From: Henricia sp. BOLD:AAB3569
Taxonomy: Eukaryota > Echinodermata > Asteroidea > Spinulosida > Echinasteridae
Direction: 5' to 3'
NCBI GenBank assembly: GCA_037783545.1
Contig: JBBELK010000024.1
Location: 2,976,001 to 3,040,000, forward strand
DNA: 64,000 bases
The translations under genes were made by a program, and so were the position numbers. Of the stretch, positions 22,228 through 64,000 are shown one piece after another. Numbering within the stretch: the stretch's first letter is position 1; each line of letters opens with the position of its first letter. Below the pieces are notes generated by a model. The model was not told where the DNA came from and did no database searches. It was given only the letters and a program-made list of their open reading frames with translations.

Positions 22228-22594
22228 CTGGATCGTTTCCGGATCAAATGGGATATGACACAACTGCATAAAATAAAGTTTTAAAATAATTATGGGTAAA
22301 AATTATGGGTAAATTAAAGTGTTTGTGGATGTGCCAAAATTGAAACAAAATCATTTTTATAAAAGTACAGATTTGGGCCTGCACCTTTTAACTAATGGAT
22401 TAATAAAATTGGAAAAGTATTACTAAGTGCATCATGGAGGTCGTTATGGGCTGAAATTCTGTCAAAATATTGATTATGCAAGTTTTCCATCACGAGATCC
22501 GTTTAAAGAGAAGAGCTCCTGTGGGCACGTGAAGAACCAGTGGGCGTGGTCTAAATAACATGACGTCACAGTTGGGAGTTAAATTCTTAATTCT

Positions 22595-22836
22595 GGGGCC
22601 AATTTCATAAAGTTGTTTAGCAGAAAAATTTGCTTAATCCAAAGTTTGTTTGCTTTATGAAAATGGGTTTTCAGTCCAAATGTTATGAGGTATTGCAATT
22701 GACTGGTGTTCTCCTATTCTTTCTAAAAACACAAGTTGACATATACAATTGTGACTATTAACCGTTTTTTTTATAAAGCGAACAAATTTTAAATTAAGCA
22801 AATGTTTCTGCTAAACAGCTTTATGACGTTGGCCCC
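22595..22836. mobile_element. MITE of the GGGGCCAATTTCA family, copy 2
   Basis: Starts GGGGCCAATTTCATAAAG, ends GACGTTGGCCCC, with mirrored GTTTAGCAGAAA and TTTCTGCTAAAC blocks. The best-preserved hairpin of the three copies. Confidence 0.8.
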
Positions 22837-23516
22837 TGGTCAGTTCTTAATTATTAAATCAATATTACGTAAATGCCCTAGTTGGTTTTGCACTTACGCG
22901 TAATATCAAAGCTTAAAGTATTTTCCTGTAGTAATTTAATTGACCCAAATCATGTTTGGATTGAATTTGTTAAAGGTGTGTTACACCGACTGGAGAAAAA
23001 TGAAAACAAAAGTCCAATCATAATTAATAAGAGTTATCAGATGTTTATCTTAGGTATTTTAAAATATTTGCAGTCATGTTATATTTATGTTGCGACAGCA
23101 CGTTTTTTAAATCAGGGTTTATTAAAACGTTTCAGTAGCTTTTTGATTTTAAGCATTGCACTGTAGATATCTTTTTGATTGATATTATTTATTTATTGAA
23201 ATTATTTAATTATTTGATAAGATTTATTGCAAGCCCCAAATAGTGATCTAAGAATAAGTTATCAATAAAGTGCAATGCTCAGTGAAAAATACAATGATTT
23301 TGGAGGTTTTGTTTTCCGTCGCATGGCATAAAACAAATTCATCAAAAATAATATTTATGGTCACATTCTGACACCGATTTGGTATCAAGGAAAAAAGGAC
23401 TTGGTGCCGATGATATTGGATGATAAAAGTCCCCGAAATCGTTAAAAATGTACACGAAAATATTGTTTGTTAAGTGTTATGAATACTAAAAATGACCATG
23501 AACGCTCATTTGTTTA

Positions 23517-23682
23517 CACGCCCCGCCCGGCCCACTCCTCCGCCTCCGCCTCCACCCCCCCCCCCCCCCCCCCCCCCTCCCCCTCCCCCGCCTCCACCCC
23601 CACCCCCCCCCCCCCCCCCCCCCCTCACCCCCGCTCCCCCCCCCTCCCCCTCCCCCTCCCCCTCCCCCACCCCCCGCCCCCA
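23517..23682 (+). repeat. C-rich low-complexity tract
   Basis: About 165 nt of almost pure C with sparse T, A and G (CCCCCT and CCCCCA units). The minus strand is G-rich and has G-quadruplex potential. The proline- or glycine-rich frames across it are artefacts of composition. Assembly length here is unreliable. Confidence 0.9.
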
Positions 23683-25483
23683 AGAAAGTTTGTTAAGTGT
23701 GACAAAGTGGTCTAACACAGACACACTTGTGGGGTACAAAACACAATGGAACAATGGTACCCCATAAAGAAATTCAAAAGGAACAGTAGTACCCCACAGA
23801 GGAATTCTAAAGAAAAGGGAAAATAGGACAACAATGCATGTACCCCATAAACCACTGTGTACACAGATTTATGTACCAACACTGAGAGTCGGGTTTTTCG
23901 TGTCATCCTGTGAAGTAAAGAATTAGGCTGTCGAATAACAATTTTTAAAATGTGATATTGTGCCTAAGATTGTCAATAATAGATATTTTCTCGTGCGAAT
24001 TTTCTACTTTATCACGATGGTATTTGATACTTTTCGTGACCAATGGGTGTGGCTTGTTTTGAATTACAAAGAATGCAAGTATTTACCAAATATTTACCAC
24101 CAGTCCTGCAAGCATACTGAATTATCTCGATAAAAATGAAGTAAACCACCCTTTGGCAACTTCCGGGAGCCGTAAGCGTGGTGATGCAGCCCTCTCATCA
24201 GGGACTCCCTGCTATACTCGGCCGTGACTCACGGCCCGCACTGCCACACGCCTCCGCTGAATACACCGGTGTTTGTCCTCAGTCTCGACAGTTGAAAATG
24301 GTGATAAAAACAGTTGAAGGAAAGTTATAATTCGCGTGGAAATTTGCCAAAAATTACTTGTGATTTTGTATATAATTATATTAAGTTCTCGACTTGGTTA
24401 CAACTACAGCATGTGGAATTTAGTTGTTGAATTTTTGACAACTTGATTTCAATATATTTTTCCAACCCACACATTGCAAATGTTTGCTCCCCGGCCCTCC
24501 TCCCGCCCCCAAAATATTTATAATTGAGGAAGTAATTTGCACAAATACGTGTCTTCGCTGTTTATGTAACTTATGGTTAATTGGCCTTGTACAATTTTGT
24601 CCAAACCGGAACACTATCGGATGTTGTCGCGTTCAACTATAGATCTAAATACCATAATGGCTAATGGCTCATTGCATTGTGTAAATTAAAACTTTCAAGT
24701 ACACCTGATTCACTTACCTTTAAAGGCAAATAGACTCGTCCTGAATGGATAAATATAGCTTGAATAGAGCAGAAACAAAAGAACAACACATTCGCGCGCG
24801 GGGGAGGTGGCTATTTATCATCATAGTCATTTATGAAACCCGTGTTATTTTTATTGGAATAACAACAGTCTGTGGCCATTCATATGACATACCTGAGGAG
24901 TTAGTTGTCTGAGCCGTGCGTGACCCCAGTGCTTTGTCCAAAAGCGGCCAGGCAATGTACATGACAGATCGTGGTTATACCACACTCCATGGTGCAGCAT
25001 TATGTGGCAAAACTGTGAAGTTGATTGTATTCGGTTCACATTTCAGTCCGTTTGTAGATGTTGAAGTTTACTGTTTTATGTATATTTCCCTTGACCGAAA
25101 CTCCACCTGCGTGTTATATATTGACAAGGAATACGCGTGCTAAATGAGGCAGCCTAAACGCTCCTCCGTGGCCACGAATCTACTGTGCAGCATCTTGTTA
25201 TACCACGTGTTCATCAGTCATTATCTGCAAGAATTGGGCAGTAGCGCTGTAGTGCTCTTCAAGAACAGGCATCAATGTTAAATTTCAAAGTTTCTACACT
25301 CGAGAAAGTTCAGAAAACCGAGTGTAGATCGAGTTACCCAAACTGTGCGTATTCCCGCGGAAGGTCAAGGTAATGCACAGTGGTCATCTGCCACAGAGTG
25401 ATATGACCACTACACGTTGATGTTGTTGTGCTGGAATGTCGACTCCCATGGTTTAACAACTCGCATTTGAGTGTATGCTTACC

Positions 25484-25527
25484 TATTTAACAACTCGTTC
25501 TAATCGGATCTGGCGTCACCCACCAAC
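25484..25527 (+). promoter_or_regulatory. Possible start region of the short MLCK transcript
   Basis: A TATTTAA lies at 25484-25490, and CACCAACATGG gives a favourable start context at 25528. The spacing from the TATA-like sequence to the ATG (38 bp) would leave a very short leader, so the real promoter may be further upstream. Weak evidence. Confidence 0.3.
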
Positions 25528-63873
<38,346 letters not shown>

Positions 63874-64000
63874 GTACGGCCCCTCATTGAAGATTCCAAC
63901 ATAACTTTCTCATCTTTCAAAAGCTCATCAACTCTTGGTCATTGAACCCTTTTCAAGCAAAGCAAATTTCACCGGTGTCTTTGCAACAAGAATTGGAACT

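Larger units (their letters stand above)
20590..25480 (+). other. Non-coding interval between the two genes
   Basis: About 4.9 kb with no supported exon. It contains an inverted-repeat element (21826-22227), a MITE (22595-22836) and a C-rich tract (23517-23682). The rest is AT-rich unique-looking sequence. If the two genes form one transcription unit, this is part of a large intron. Confidence 0.6.

Noticed and set aside
23467-23767. Overlapping open frames encoding poly-Pro or poly-Gly proteins
   Set aside because: They are direct products of the C-rich tract; all frames are open on composition alone and there are no splice or start signals.

Overview
The window is animal nuclear DNA: split genes with GT-AG introns, intracellular immunoglobulin (I-set) domains of muscle type, and introns full of short inverted-repeat transposons and tRNA-derived SINEs. 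The gene style and the repeat families suggest an invertebrate deuterostome, most likely an echinoderm. That is an inference from memory of such genomes, not something I could search.

Both genes read on the + strand. Gene 1 (179-20437, 5' end outside the window) is the 3' part of a titin/obscurin-superfamily protein. I could join 19 exons in phase: four Ig domains, an acidic insert with a 40-nt exon, one 3.9-kb exon encoding a ~1300-residue Arg/Ser/Pro-rich linker, four more Ig domains, and a Gly/Pro-rich tail ending at a TAA. The linker resembles the M-band linker of vertebrate titin and holds four copies of a previously unfamiliar repeat with a period of about 150 residues.

Gene 2 (25528-63873, 3' end outside the window) is a myosin light chain kinase of the smooth-muscle/titin-like kinase family. 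An 11-codon first exon leads almost directly into a complete kinase domain. A calmodulin-binding segment follows, split by an intron, and then a telokin-like Ig domain. Unlike vertebrate MLCK, the protein does not stop there. It continues with a ~920-residue disordered exon and at least five more Ig domains.

Two points stand out. First, the intron that splits the calmodulin-binding segment holds a TATA box, an upstream perfect CArG box and an ATG exon that splices in frame to the second half of that segment. This is the arrangement of the vertebrate telokin promoter. Second, the last internal exon of gene 1 and the second exon of gene 2 have compatible phase. Gene 1's terminal exon and gene 2's first exon could therefore be alternative ends inside one large Stretchin-Mlck-like locus.

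Layout: 1-20437 multi-Ig gene; about 20.6-25.5 kb intergenic, with MITEs and a C-rich tract; 25.5-40.6 kb kinase exons separated by MITE-rich introns; 40.6-45.4 kb intron with the internal promoter; 45.4-46.3 kb calmodulin-binding/telokin-Ig exon; 46.3-55.5 kb large introns with one 58-nt exon; 55.5-63.9 kb long disordered exon and C-terminal Ig exons. No convincing structural RNA gene, CRISPR array or autonomous transposon was found. All exon borders were read by eye from splice signals and phase; no transcript evidence was available.
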